Shown here one piece after another: positions 25,800-35,193 of a stretch of DNA of 62,502 nucleotides; positions within the stretch are counted from its first letter, which is position 1, and the number at the start of each line of letters is the position of its first letter. Under the pieces are notes generated by a model, which did not search any database, was not told the origin of the DNA, and worked only from the letters and a program-made list of their open reading frames with translations. Source of the stretch: Chloroflexota bacterium (GTDB lineage: Bacteria; Chloroflexota; Anaerolineae; DUEN01); the NCBI GenBank assembly GCA_013152435.1, contig JAADGJ010000141.1, forward strand, positions 1 through 62,502, read 5' to 3'. The position numbers were made by a program, and so were the translations under genes.

Positions 25800-26570
25800 T
25801 CACCTTCCTCGATTCATCTCGTAGACGATACGCAGACCGTCCAGCGTCAGCCAGGGATCGACGTGTTGGATCACATCCGTCTCCCGGGCCACCGTCTGGG
25901 CCAATCCGCCGGTGGCGATAACTTTCATATCCTCTCCCAGCTCACGCCGGAAACGGGCGACCAGCCCCTCTACCAGGGAGACGTATCCATAGAAGATGCC
26001 GGACTGCAGCGCCTGCACGGTGTTGGTGCCAATGGCCTTGGGCGGAGGGGCGATCTCCACGCGATACAGCTTGGCCGCGTGAGCGAAGAGGGCCTCCGCC
26101 GCGATACTGATGCCCGGGGCGATGGCGCCCCCCAGATAGTCCCCCTCCCGAGAGATGGCGTCGAAGGTGGTCGCCGTCCCGAAGTCGACGACACAGGCCG
26201 GGCCGCCGTACTTGTGCCGCACCGCCGCGCAGTCCACCACGCGATCGGCGCCGACCTCCCGTGGGTTCTCATAGCGGATGCGCACGCCCGTCCTCACCCC
26301 CGCATCCACGACCAGCGGATCGTGACCGAGGTAGCGGTGGCTGACCTCCCGAAAGACCCGAGTCAGCGCGGGGACCACACTGGCAATGGCCACGCCGGTC
26401 ACATCACCGAGATCCAGGTCGTAGTGCGCGAAGAGCTGGGCGAGCAGAATGCCATACTCGTCCGGCATGCGATCGTGCACGGTCGCGATGCGCCAGTGCG
26501 CGTGGAGCCGTTCGCCCTGATATACGCCGGCGGTGATGTTCGTGTTCCCGATGTCAATGGTGAGCAGCAT
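25800..26570 (-). CDS. coaX: Type III pantothenate kinase
   Basis: It phosphorylates pantothenate, the first committed step to coenzyme A. The 256-aa protein has the type III signatures MLLTIDIGNTNITAGVY (ATP loop), the GADRVVDCAAV segment (about 100) and VDFGTATTFDAISREGDYLGGAIAPG (about 120-150). The start at 26570 is supported by GGGAGG seven bases upstream and by the conserved N-terminus; an earlier ATG at 26594 adds eight non-conserved residues. It is the last gene of panB-panE-panC-panD-coaX. Confidence 0.95.
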   Translation of the reverse strand: MLLTIDIGNTNITAGVYQGERLHAHWRIATVHDRMPDEYGILLAQLFAHYDLDLGDVTGVAIASVVPALTRVFREVSHRYLGHDPLVVDAGVRTGVRIRYENPREVGADRVVDCAAVRHKYGGPACVVDFGTATTFDAISREGDYLGGAIAPGISIAAEALFAHAAKLYRVEIAPPPKAIGTNTVQALQSGIFYGYVSLVEGLVARFRRELGEDMKVIATGGLAQTVARETDVIQHVDPWLTLDGLRIVYEMNRGR

Positions 26571-26608
26571 GTCAATCCTCCCGAGTGCGCGCAAGGGGAA
26601 CTATCCCG

Positions 26609-26992
26609 CTATACGGGCTCCCCTACTGACCTCGCTCGACGAATCTCCGCAACGCGATTCCGTTCATCCACCAGCACGATCGTCGGATCCCAATCCTCGG
26701 GTAGCGGCTCCGGCACCTGGGCGTACGCCATGATGATCACCTTGTCGCCCACCTGTATCTGGCGCGCCGCGGCCCCGTTCAACTCGATAGCCCCGCTGCC
26801 CGCCGGCCCAGCGATCACATAGGTCTCCAGGCGGGCGCCGTTGTCGACGTCGACCACCTGCACCCGCTCATAAGGGCGAATGCCCGACGCGTGCAGCAGA
26901 TCGCTGTCGATGGTGATCGATCCCTCGTAATGGATGTTGGCGGCCGTGACCGTCGCCCGATGGATCTTAGCGAACAACAGCGTTCGGTGCAT
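26609..26992 (-). CDS. panD: Aspartate 1-decarboxylase proenzyme
   Basis: It decarboxylates L-aspartate to beta-alanine. The 127-aa proenzyme is cleaved between Gly and Ser in HYEGSITID (near residue 24) to create the pyruvoyl group. Other family features are the N-terminal KIHRATVT, and NGAAAR near 73. It sits between panC and coaX in the pantothenate operon. Confidence 0.95.
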   Translation of the reverse strand: MHRTLLFAKIHRATVTAANIHYEGSITIDSDLLHASGIRPYERVQVVDVDNGARLETYVIAGPAGSGAIELNGAAARQIQVGDKVIIMAYAQVPEPLPEDWDPTIVLVDERNRVAEIRRARSVGEPV

Positions 26993-27008
26993 TCAGACCT
27001 CCTGATGG

Positions 27009-27851
27009 TTATGATTCGGGTCTCAGCAGGATGTTATCGATCAAACGTGCCCTCCCGATGCGCACCGCCAAAGAGAGCAAAACACCCTGTCCGGCATCAC
27101 CCAGCTCGGCCAGGGTCTCCGGATCGGCCGCGCTGACGTACTCCACCTGGGCCAGAGGCTCCGAGTCCAGCACAGCCCTCATGATCTGGCGTAAGCGCTC
27201 ACCATCGCGCTCGCCGGCCATCCAGGCGTCGCGAGCGGCGCAGAGGGCCCGATAGAGGACAGGAGCGGCCGCCCGCTGCTCGGGAGTCAGATACACGTTA
27301 CGGGAGGACAGGGCCAGCCCATCCGGGTCCCGGACGATCGGACACACCACGATCTCCACGGGGAAGTTCAGATCCTCCACCATTCGCCGGATCACCACCA
27401 CCTGCTGTGCGTCCTTCTGCCCGAAGTACGCGCGATCCGGCTGGAACACGTTGAACAGCTTGGCGACCACCGTCGCTACGCCGCGAAAATGCCCGGGACG
27501 GGCGGCCCCCTCCAGCGGCTTCGATACCTCCTCAACGATCACATAAGTCTGAAACCCAGGCGGATACATCTCCTCGACGGTCGGCACCCATACCAGGTCC
27601 ACATCCAGCGCACGCAAAAGCTCCAGGTCCCGCTCCAGATCGCGAGGATAGGCATCCAGATCCTCCCCCGGCCCAAATTGGGTCGGGTTCACGAAGATCG
27701 AAACGCCGACGTGATCGTTCTCCTCCCGAGCACGCCGGACCAATGAGAGGTGTCCCTCGTGGAGATATCCCATAGTCGGCACCAGTCCCCAACTTCCCGC
27801 CCGCTCGCGGCGGATCCGGCGGACCTCCGACACCCTTTCAACGACCTCCAT
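27009..27851 (-). CDS. panC: Pantothenate synthetase
   Basis: It joins pantoate and beta-alanine with ATP to form pantothenate. The 280-aa protein has the PTMGYLHEGHLSLVRRA motif (HxGH nucleotide site, about 28-44), FVNPTQFGPGEDL, FGQKDAQQ and ALSSRNVYL. The start at 27851 follows GGAGGGAAGGAG; an in-frame ATG at 27872 would extend over that site and into the panE stop region. It is translationally close to panE. Confidence 0.95.
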   Translation of the reverse strand: MEVVERVSEVRRIRRERAGSWGLVPTMGYLHEGHLSLVRRAREENDHVGVSIFVNPTQFGPGEDLDAYPRDLERDLELLRALDVDLVWVPTVEEMYPPGFQTYVIVEEVSKPLEGAARPGHFRGVATVVAKLFNVFQPDRAYFGQKDAQQVVVIRRMVEDLNFPVEIVVCPIVRDPDGLALSSRNVYLTPEQRAAAPVLYRALCAARDAWMAGERDGERLRQIMRAVLDSEPLAQVEYVSAADPETLAELGDAGQGVLLSLAVRIGRARLIDNILLRPES

Positions 27852-27868
27852 CGGACTCCTTCCCTCCT

Positions 27869-28834
27869 TCAATTTTCACGGTGAGCGGTAAGCCCCCTCA
27901 CCAATCGCCACACGGTTTCGTTCACGGGCGTGGGCACGCCCAGCCGTCGCCCCTCAGCCACGATGACGCCATTGATGCTGTCGATCTCTGTGAGACGGCC
28001 GCGCTCCACATCCTGTAACATGGAGGATCGATTGGCGGCCGTAGCCCGACATACCTCCTCCACGTGCGCAATCGGATCTTCGAACATGAGTTGCACGCCC
28101 CGAGCCGTTGCCACAGCGGCCGCCTCCCGGCTGAGCGAGGCCAGAAGCGCCCGTCGATCCTCGTGGACCAGCAGATCGCCATTGGGCACACGCCACAGCG
28201 CGGTGAGCGGGTTGATGGCGGCGTTGACCACGGCCTTGCCCCACACGATCTGCTCGACATCAGAGGCCAGACGAGCGTCAAAACCCGCCCGCCGCAGCAA
28301 GGACACGAGCCCTCTCACGCGAGCCTCAGGCCCCGCGCCGATGTAGGTCGGCCCGCGGCCGGCATGGCGCACCCGGCCGGGCCTTAGCAACGTCGCCCCC
28401 TCAAAGGTCACACCGACGGCCATGCGGTCCCCCCCAACGGCCGCCGCGAGCCAGGGCCCGTTATCCAGCCCGTTTTGCAGGGTTACCGCCAGGCCGTTCG
28501 GGGCCAGGCACCGCGCGGCCCATGCCGCCGCGCGATCGGTCTGATAGCTCTTAACCAACAACAGAACGACGTCCGCCGTAGGCACGGCCGTTGGGTCGTC
28601 GGCCGTCCGGACGGCGGCCTGCCAGGTCTCCCCCTGTTCGGAGATGCACACGCCTTCCCGCCGCACCGCCGCCAGCCCGGCGGCCCATGTGCCCAGCATC
28701 CATACCTCGACGTGGAGGGCCAGGCGCGCCGCGAACAGACACCCCATCGCGCCCGTCCCCAGGATCACCACCCGCCCGATATCCCCCCGGGCGGAGGCAG
28801 ACGCATGACCGCCGAAGGGAGAACCCTCGCTCAC
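27869..28834 (-). CDS. panE: 2-dehydropantoate 2-reductase
   Basis: It reduces ketopantoate to pantoate using NADPH. The Rossmann motif VVILGTGAMGCLFAARL lies near residues 20-36. The catalytic Lys lies in GKAVVNAAINPLTAL, and the C-terminal helix holds TEIDSINGVIV. I chose the GTG at 28834: its GTGA overlaps the panB stop, a classic coupled arrangement, and gives 321 aa. An earlier ATG at 28864 lies inside panB. Confidence 0.92.
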   Translation of the reverse strand: MSEGSPFGGHASASARGDIGRVVILGTGAMGCLFAARLALHVEVWMLGTWAAGLAAVRREGVCISEQGETWQAAVRTADDPTAVPTADVVLLLVKSYQTDRAAAWAARCLAPNGLAVTLQNGLDNGPWLAAAVGGDRMAVGVTFEGATLLRPGRVRHAGRGPTYIGAGPEARVRGLVSLLRRAGFDARLASDVEQIVWGKAVVNAAINPLTALWRVPNGDLLVHEDRRALLASLSREAAAVATARGVQLMFEDPIAHVEEVCRATAANRSSMLQDVERGRLTEIDSINGVIVAEGRRLGVPTPVNETVWRLVRGLTAHREN

Positions 28835-29682
28835 GGCTCGAGCTCCTGCGCCCACTCTCGCCACGCCGCCTCATCCATCGCGAAGGTGTGCTCCGCGGCC
28901 GGGAACCGGCGATGGAGCACGTCCTCGCGATACGCGGCCAACGCCCGCTCCATCTCCCCGAAGAGATCGGCATAGCGCTTGACGAAGCGAGGGGTGAACC
29001 GATCGAACATCCCCAGCAGATCGTGCAGGACCAGCACCTGGCCATCGCAGTGCGGGCCCGCCCCGATGCCGATGGTGGGGATATCCAATCGGCGCGAGAT
29101 CTGCTCCGCTACGCGGTCCGGCACCATCTCCAGGACGATCATGATCGCCCCCGATTCCTGCAGGATCCTCGCGTCCTCCAACAGCCGGCGAGCCGCCGCG
29201 GCCGTGCGCCCCTGTACCCGATAGCCTCCCAGCTTGCCAGCGGATTGCGGCGTCAACCCGATGTGCCCCACGACGGGGATTCCGGCGTCGCTGATCGCGC
29301 GTACCGTTTCGGCGATCTCGCGCCCCCCTTCCAGCTTCACGGCATCCATCCCCGCCTCTTTCAGAAAACGACCAGCATTTCGCACGGCCTCCGTCCGGTC
29401 CGCCTGGTACGAGAGGAAAGGCATGTCCCCGATGAGGAACGCCCGCTGCGCCCCGCGCCGCACGGCCCGACAATGATGTAGCATCTCCTCCATCGTCACA
29501 GGCACCGTCGACTCAAGCCCCAACACAACCATGGCCAAGGAGTCCCCTACCAGGATGCAATCGATCCCAGACCGGTCCACGGCCAGCGCGCTGGGGTAAT
29601 CGTATGCGGTGACCATGGTGATCGGCTCTCCCCTGCGCTTCTTTTCCTGGAGCGTCAGGACGGTAACCTTCTTCCCTTCCAC
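28831..29682 (-). CDS. panB: 3-methyl-2-oxobutanoate hydroxymethyltransferase
   Basis: It adds a hydroxymethyl group from methylene-tetrahydrofolate to ketoisovalerate, giving ketopantoate. Typical PanB features are ITMVTAYDYPSA, the metal-site DSLAMVVLG and the GHIGLTPQS loop. The frame continues upstream to 29808, but that part would cover the rpoD terminator. The GTG at 29682 has GGGAGGA upstream at four-base spacing and starts at VEGKKVTVLTLQ, giving a 283-aa protein of normal length. First gene of the pantothenate operon. Confidence 0.93.
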   Translation of the reverse strand: MEGKKVTVLTLQEKKRRGEPITMVTAYDYPSALAVDRSGIDCILVGDSLAMVVLGLESTVPVTMEEMLHHCRAVRRGAQRAFLIGDMPFLSYQADRTEAVRNAGRFLKEAGMDAVKLEGGREIAETVRAISDAGIPVVGHIGLTPQSAGKLGGYRVQGRTAAAARRLLEDARILQESGAIMIVLEMVPDRVAEQISRRLDIPTIGIGAGPHCDGQVLVLHDLLGMFDRFTPRFVKRYADLFGEMERALAAYREDVLHRRFPAAEHTFAMDEAAWREWAQELEP

Positions 29683-29698
29683 AGGATCCTCCCATATG

Positions 29699-29728
29699 AA
29701 AAACGCCCCTCGACAGGCCGAGGGGCGT
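29699..29728 (-). terminator. Intrinsic terminator of the primary sigma gene
   Basis: On the minus strand, a perfect 10-bp stem (29728-29719 with 29712-29703) with a 6-nt loop is followed by five T residues (29703-29699). It separates the sigma gene from the pan operon, so panB probably has its own promoter in 29729-29865. I could not place that promoter. Confidence 0.85.
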
Positions 29729-29865
29729 GATAGAAAACACGCGCGCGAACGCAGTCTCCTATATCGCCGTCTCGGTCGTCGAAACGATCCAAGCGACGCC
29801 TTGTACATCTATTTGTGTGCGCTCACCGCCTGATGCAGGTCGGTGGCCGTGTAAGAGAAATTATC

Positions 29866-31128
29866 TCACAGATAGTCGCGCAGGCGACGGCTGCGGCTGG
29901 GGTGACGCAGCCGGCTCAACGCGTGCGCCTCGATCTGCCGAATGCGCTCCCGCGTCACGCCGAACTTGCGTCCCACCTCCTCCAATGTGTGCGTGCAGCC
30001 GTCCACCAATCCAAACCGCATCTGCAGGATCCGGACCTCGCGCGGGCTCAGGGACTCCAGGATCTCGTCAATCGCCTCCCGGAGCACGCGTCGGCTGGCC
30101 TCATCGCTGGGCGAAACGGCCTCCTCGTCCTCGATGAAATCCCCCAGATAGGAGTCCTCCTCCTCGCCCACGGGGGTCTCCAGGCTCAGCGGATGCTGGG
30201 AGACTTTGAGGACCTGTTCCACCCTCTCAGGGGTCACCTCCAGCTCGGCCGCGATCTCTTCCACCGTGGGATCGCGCCCCAGCTTCTGGGCCAGATCGCG
30301 GCTCACCCGATGCACGCGATTGATCTGCTCATGCATATGCACCGGCACGCGGATGGTCCGCCCCTGATCCGCGATGGCACGCGTCACCGCCTGTCGAATC
30401 CACCAGGTGGCGTATGTACTGAACTTATACCCCCGGTGGTAATCGAACTTCTTGACCGCGCGAATGAGGCCGATGTTCCCCTCCTGAATCAGGTCCAGAA
30501 AGGGGACCCCCCGCCCCATGTACTTCTTCGCCACGCTGACCACCAGCCGCGAGTTGGCCTCGATCATGTGCCGCTGGGCCGCCTCGCCGTCTCGCACCTG
30601 AGCCAACAAGCGCTCACGCTCGACAGGGTCGCTAACCCCTTGAGCTAGACGGCAGCGCGCCTCGCGCCCGCGCTCCATTCGTTTGGCCAATTGTACCTCC
30701 TCCTCCGCTGTGAGAAGAGGCACTCGGCCGATCTCCCGCAGGTACAAACTGACGGAATCGTCCGTTTCTAGCTCCCCTAAATCAGGCTCCGCCTGCGTAT
30801 CCCCCTGGGGTTCAATAGATGGAGGGGGCACGTGGTCCCTCTGGTCGGTGGCGGCGACTCGAATTCCCTTCTCGTACAGTGCAGCGAAAACCTCCTCTGC
30901 CTCGTCAAGATCCGATTCGATCTCGGGGAATGCGTCCATAACGTCGTCATAGGTCACATATCCCCGCTGCTGGCCGATGTGGAGAAGATGCTGTATGATC
31001 GCCAGGGTATCCGGCGAGGGTGAGAAATCCCTCCTCCGCTGTGTAGCCCGAACATTGGTCCTCAGCAACTCTCCCCTTCTCCTTCCTGTGGCTTTGGGCA
31101 TTTGGATGCAGGCTTCTCTCTCGACCAT
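29866..31128 (-). CDS. rpoD: Primary RNA polymerase sigma factor (SigA/RpoD)
   Basis: A 420-aa group 1 sigma-70. A short N-terminal 1.1-like region (about 40-95) precedes region 1.2 ([22 protein letters not shown]). Region 2 reads [43 protein letters not shown] and [17 protein letters not shown]. Region 3 starts near RVPVHMHE. Region 4, at the C-terminus, has [26 protein letters not shown]. An alternative start is the Met at residue 10 (31101); neither start has a strong ribosome site. It is followed by a terminator and the pan operon. Confidence 0.95.
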   Translation of the reverse strand: MVEREACIQMPKATGRRRGELLRTNVRATQRRRDFSPSPDTLAIIQHLLHIGQQRGYVTYDDVMDAFPEIESDLDEAEEVFAALYEKGIRVAATDQRDHVPPPSIEPQGDTQAEPDLGELETDDSVSLYLREIGRVPLLTAEEEVQLAKRMERGREARCRLAQGVSDPVERERLLAQVRDGEAAQRHMIEANSRLVVSVAKKYMGRGVPFLDLIQEGNIGLIRAVKKFDYHRGYKFSTYATWWIRQAVTRAIADQGRTIRVPVHMHEQINRVHRVSRDLAQKLGRDPTVEEIAAELEVTPERVEQVLKVSQHPLSLETPVGEEEDSYLGDFIEDEEAVSPSDEASRRVLREAIDEILESLSPREVRILQMRFGLVDGCTHTLEEVGRKFGVTRERIRQIEAHALSRLRHPSRSRRLRDYL

Positions 31129-31182
31129 GAGCGGTGGTCGACGGGTACCCCCCTACCCCGCGCGAGCGTGCCACGAAAAAGA

Positions 31183-31800
31183 TCACTCCTGCCCAGCCGC
31201 CGGCGTCGGCGTCGCCTCGCCTCCTGCCGGGGTTGCCGTCGCCGTCGGAGTGGGCGTGGGTGCATAAGCCGGCTCGCGTACCAACCGCTCCATGTCCTCT
31301 ATGGTGAACGCATCCACAACATAGACCTTACCCTCCTCACCTTTCTTAACATAATACGCAGACCGCTGAGGGGTCTGGTCTCCCCACCAGAGCGTCTCCT
31401 GCTCCCCACCTCGCAGCCTGACTTCAGCCCGCCACGCGGGATCATCCAATCCGTACTCTGATAACTCTATAGTACCCGTAAAAACGCGCCGGGCCTGCAA
31501 GCGAGCTAACAAATTGACCACCCGATTGACCCGAACATCGTCCGCCGGCTCCTCAGTTCCCGTCTCCGGATCCGTCAGGGACCAGGAAGCTCCCTCCCCG
31601 CGCACCAAACGCGTGCGCCCATCGGGTCCTATGACATCCAATTGTACCACATCCGTCGGATCAAGCTCCCACACGAACGTGGCCGTTGGCTCGGGGGTAA
31701 CATCTCCTGCCCCATTTTCTCGTTTCATTTCGAAAAAATAGGTATATCCTCCTAAAGCGATGAAGATCACCACGACCAGTAGCGTATTGCGGAATCGCAT
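31183..31800 (-). CDS. DUF4340-domain membrane-anchored protein
   Basis: A 205-aa protein with one N-terminal membrane helix (about 4-22), then an extracytoplasmic DUF4340-type domain. That domain has short beta-repeats such as VVQLDVIGPDGRTRLVRG and WSLTDPETG, and ends in a Thr-Pro-rich tail. DUF4340 proteins are regularly encoded with GldG-type proteins and ABC-2 exporters, as here, and are thought to be accessory parts. The ATG at 31800 is used; a TTG at 31818 is also in frame. Last gene of the 35123-31183 ABC operon. Confidence 0.78.
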   Translation of the reverse strand: MRFRNTLLVVVIFIALGGYTYFFEMKRENGAGDVTPEPTATFVWELDPTDVVQLDVIGPDGRTRLVRGEGASWSLTDPETGTEEPADDVRVNRVVNLLARLQARRVFTGTIELSEYGLDDPAWRAEVRLRGGEQETLWWGDQTPQRSAYYVKKGEEGKVYVVDAFTIEDMERLVREPAYAPTPTPTATATPAGGEATPTPAAGQE

Positions 31801-31868
31801 GATGACCACCCATGACAATCCGTGCGATCAAGCGAGGGATCCGATAGCCTCCCAGGAAGCCCCCGGAC

Positions 31869-33434
31869 TCATCGACGCTCCCACCAGACTGCACCGCCCA
31901 ACGCCAGCACGATCAGCGGCAGGAAAATCACGGTCCCGTAGAAGATCAGTTTCTGCTGAGCCGGCGTTAGCGGCTGCATCGTCCGGATATCAGGCGGCTT
32001 GGGGCCGATGGCGATCAACGCCTCCTCCTCCGCCAGCCAATTCACGCTGTTCCGGAACAGATCCGCGTTGCCGAAAGCTCCTCGTACGCTGTTCAGGATG
32101 GCGTTAGAAGCGAAATCGGAATCGCCAAACACGATCAGCCGGCTCCCCCGCTCCCGATACTCCACCGTAATGGCCAGGATCAAGGGCCCACGGGTATCCT
32201 CGCCTTCATCGTAGCGTGCCTGCTGCTCCGTCAGGTTCGTCTCCCCCCAGCTATCCCTGCTGGTCTCGATCAGCGGCGTAAAGACGAGATCCTCCTCCGG
32301 CAGCTCTGGGGTGACCTGCTCAATGGAACGGGCCAGGGGGAAGAAAGAGGTCAGCCCCCCCAGATCCTTGGTGATCGTTGAGAACCGATAGCGGGTCACC
32401 AGAGGAGACGCGGCATCGCCGAAGAAGGCGCTGGCCGGATCCAACACCAGATCGTCACGCAGGCGAATCCCCCACTTCTTCAGCATCTCCGAAAACGCAG
32501 CCATGGGGTCTTCTTCGCCCCGCCGCGCCGGGGGGTCGGCCAGGATCATCAACCGACCACCCGCCTCCAGCCACTTATCCAATAAGGAGATCTCGTCCGG
32601 AGAGAAAGAGACCTGCGGCGATGCCACAACGATCGCCGCGGCATCAGCGGGGATGGTGTCCGTGATAGTGGCCAGGTTCAAGAGCTCGACGTTATAGTTG
32701 TCCATCCCCAGAATCCGCCCGACATTCCCGTAGTCGGCCGATTGAAAGCCCTCCGGATTGCGTTCTTTATGTCCAGTTGTGAAGTAGACCACCTTCTGCT
32801 CATCACGAGACACCTTCAGCAGCGCGCTGGTCAGATCCTCCTCATCCAACCCGAACGTCTGTTGTCGCTTATCCCCTGATTGAAACACCAGAACGCCATA
32901 GCTGGTTACGCCTAATCGACGTGCCTCACCGGGACGCTGCTCTGGGTCAACGAACTCATAGGTAAACTGGTCGCTGTGGTACGCGTACTCCTTCAGCAGA
33001 TCTTCTACATCGGTCTGGCGGGGATCACCAGGGGTGAAGAACCCCGTCACCTTGACCGGTCTCTCCAGCGATTGCAAGATCTGGATCGTCTCCTGGGACA
33101 GGGTATACTGCTTGCTCTCCGTCAGATCGAACCGCTTATGGTGGCGATCGGAGAGAATGTTGACCGTGGTCAGAATTCCCAGGAAGGCGACGCTGAGCAA
33201 CAGAGCGTTCCCGCCGTAGCGCGCCCGGCGACCGGTGAGCGCAGCCACCACCTCGCGCGGTCGCAGGAGCGCGTAGCTGATGACCAGCACAACCCCAAGA
33301 CTCAAGAGAGCCTCGGGCAGCCATGGAGGCTCACTGCCCAGGACCCGTGCCGCAATAGATAGCAGGACGGCTACGATTCCGACACCAGCCAGATAAGGGG
33401 CGCCTCGTCGCAATGAATCCATCATCAGCGCCAC
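31869..33434 (-). CDS. GldG-type auxiliary component of an ABC transport system
   Basis: A 521-aa protein. Two membrane helices near the N-terminus (about 13-35 and 42-60) and one at about 78-95 precede a large extracytoplasmic region. That region begins with HHKRFDLTESKQYTLSQETIQIL, the hallmark of GldG/ABC-associated DUF4350-like domains. A C-terminal helix (about 495-515) ends in WWERR. It overlaps the upstream permease by 10 bases. In Bacteroidetes GldA/F/G are linked to gliding, but most bacteria with this set do not glide. Cargo unknown. Confidence 0.82.
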   Translation of the reverse strand: MALMMDSLRRGAPYLAGVGIVAVLLSIAARVLGSEPPWLPEALLSLGVVLVISYALLRPREVVAALTGRRARYGGNALLLSVAFLGILTTVNILSDRHHKRFDLTESKQYTLSQETIQILQSLERPVKVTGFFTPGDPRQTDVEDLLKEYAYHSDQFTYEFVDPEQRPGEARRLGVTSYGVLVFQSGDKRQQTFGLDEEDLTSALLKVSRDEQKVVYFTTGHKERNPEGFQSADYGNVGRILGMDNYNVELLNLATITDTIPADAAAIVVASPQVSFSPDEISLLDKWLEAGGRLMILADPPARRGEEDPMAAFSEMLKKWGIRLRDDLVLDPASAFFGDAASPLVTRYRFSTITKDLGGLTSFFPLARSIEQVTPELPEEDLVFTPLIETSRDSWGETNLTEQQARYDEGEDTRGPLILAITVEYRERGSRLIVFGDSDFASNAILNSVRGAFGNADLFRNSVNWLAEEEALIAIGPKPPDIRTMQPLTPAQQKLIFYGTVIFLPLIVLALGGAVWWERR

Positions 33435-34147
33435 CTCCTAGTCCCCAAGATCTGCGTCGTCAGGAAGAGCGCTCCTACGGTCACGCTGAGGTAGTAGACC
33501 ACATCACGCGTGTCGATGATACCCCGCAGGAAATCGAAGAAATGGCTGAACAATCCCAAATACGTCAGTATACCGGCCAGCGGCCCGCTGACCACCGTGG
33601 CCAGGAACTGCGTGAAGGTCAGGACCAGGATCAGTCCCAAACCCAAGAAAGCCGCCACGATCTGATTTTGGGTGACAGCCGACGTCAGCAGCCCCAGGGC
33701 AAGGATGGCCATCCCCAGCAGGATCACGCCCACGTAGGTAGTGACGAACATGCCATGGTCGGGGTTCCCAAAGCGCTCGATGAGCAGCGGGTAAACGAGC
33801 GTGGGGACCAGCATGGCGAGGAAGACCACGCAACCGGCCAGATACTTCCCTAGCACCACCTCCCAATCCCGTATCGGCGAGGTAAGGAGCAACTCGATGG
33901 TGCCCGATCGCTGCTCCTCAGCCAGCAGCCGCATGGTCAGCAGTGGACCGACGATGATCAGGATGATCGCGCTGAACATGTTGCCGAACACGAACCGGAG
34001 AGAGGCCTCGGCCCCCGGCCGCCCCGCCACGATCAGGGAGAACAGAATCCCCATGACAACGAGGTAGGCTGCGATGACGACGTAGGCGATCGGCGAAGCG
34101 AAATAGGCCCCGAGCTCCCGTCGGGCGATGATGAGTGCGTTCCGCAT
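33425..34147 (-). CDS. ABC-2 type permease (GldF-like)
   Basis: A 240-aa integral membrane protein with about six helices. It begins IARRELGAYFASPIAYVVIAAY and contains the family element LLTMRLLAEEQRSGTIELLLTSPIRDWEVVLGKYLAG at about 70-105. That element is typical of ABC-2 permeases of the GldF/NosY type. It lies between the ATPase and the GldG-like gene. Confidence 0.88.
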   Translation of the reverse strand: MRNALIIARRELGAYFASPIAYVVIAAYLVVMGILFSLIVAGRPGAEASLRFVFGNMFSAIILIIVGPLLTMRLLAEEQRSGTIELLLTSPIRDWEVVLGKYLAGCVVFLAMLVPTLVYPLLIERFGNPDHGMFVTTYVGVILLGMAILALGLLTSAVTQNQIVAAFLGLGLILVLTFTQFLATVVSGPLAGILTYLGLFSHFFDFLRGIIDTRDVVYYLSVTVGALFLTTQILGTRRWR

Positions 34148-34211
34148 AGGGCCCTCGTCACCTCCGTTTGTAAGGTTGAGTGCGCGGGCATGGGGGTTCT
34201 ACGCTTATCGT

Positions 34212-35123
34212 CTATTCGGTCGTGAGCTTCAGGAAGACCTCCTCCAGACTCATGCCGATGGGACGCAGCTCGAGCAGATCCCAGCCGCGTTCCACCAGCG
34301 TACGCGCCAAGATGGGACGCACATCCCGCCCCAGGGCGCAGGTGACCTCGTACTTTCCATCTCCCACGCGGGCCACCTCCTGCACTCCATCGATGGAGCC
34401 CAGCGCCTCCTCTACACCGGCCGCGCCATCCGCCAGGTGAACGAAGATCCGCTCCCCGCCTTTCAGGCGAGCCGTCAGTCGCTCGGGCGTATCCTCGGCC
34501 ACGATCTCCCCCTCGTTGATGATCAGGACGCGGCTGCACACCTGGCTGACCTCGGGCAGGATGTGGGTGCTTAAGATCACGGTGTGATCCCCTCCCAGGC
34601 TGCGGATCAGCTCGCGGACCTCGATGATCTGCTTGGGGTCGAGCCCGATGGTCGGCTCGTCCAAGACGATCACATCGGGATCGTGGATCAGCGCCTGGGC
34701 CAAGCCGACCCGCTGGCGATACCCCTTGGACAGCTTTCCGATGATCACATCCGCATGATCATCCAGCCCCAGCTTCTCCATGACCCGCTCAACCGCCTCC
34801 TGGCGATCAGGAACCCGGCGCACGGATGCGATGAAGTTCAGATAACTGACCACGGTCATTTCCGGGTAGAGAGGCACGCTCTCCGGCAGGTAGCCGATGT
34901 GTCGCCGGGCCTCCAGGGAGTTCTCGAAGACGTCATAGCCAGCGACTCGAACGCGGCCAGCGGTGGGCGGCATGAAGCCCGTCAGGATCCGCATGGTTGT
35001 CGTCTTCCCGGCGCCATTGGGCCCCAGGAAACCCAGCACCTCGCCGCGCTCCACCCGAAAGGTGACCCCCTGGATAGCAGCGAAGTCACCATAGACCTTG
35101 GTGAGGTCCTCCACCTCGATCAT
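34212..35123 (-). CDS. ABC transporter ATP-binding protein (GldA-like)
   Basis: A 303-aa ATPase. The Walker A is GPNGAGKTTTMR (about 34-45), the ABC signature LSKGYRQRVGLAQ (about 133) and the Walker B VIVLDEPTIGLDP. The C-terminal 80 residues form the extension seen in ABC-2 exporter ATPases. It powers the GldF-like permease that follows 64 bases later. First gene of the four-gene minus-strand operon. Confidence 0.92.
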   Translation of the reverse strand: MIEVEDLTKVYGDFAAIQGVTFRVERGEVLGFLGPNGAGKTTTMRILTGFMPPTAGRVRVAGYDVFENSLEARRHIGYLPESVPLYPEMTVVSYLNFIASVRRVPDRQEAVERVMEKLGLDDHADVIIGKLSKGYRQRVGLAQALIHDPDVIVLDEPTIGLDPKQIIEVRELIRSLGGDHTVILSTHILPEVSQVCSRVLIINEGEIVAEDTPERLTARLKGGERIFVHLADGAAGVEEALGSIDGVQEVARVGDGKYEVTCALGRDVRPILARTLVERGWDLLELRPIGMSLEEVFLKLTTE

Positions 35124-35193
35124 GCCCGCTTACCTCCATGAGCCCACGATGCTTAACAATAGCACACACTAGCATGGGCACATTAAACCCAGA

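Noticed and set aside
25863-26822. Plus-strand frame opposite coaX and panD
   Set aside because: Shadow of two well-recognised genes; no homology features.
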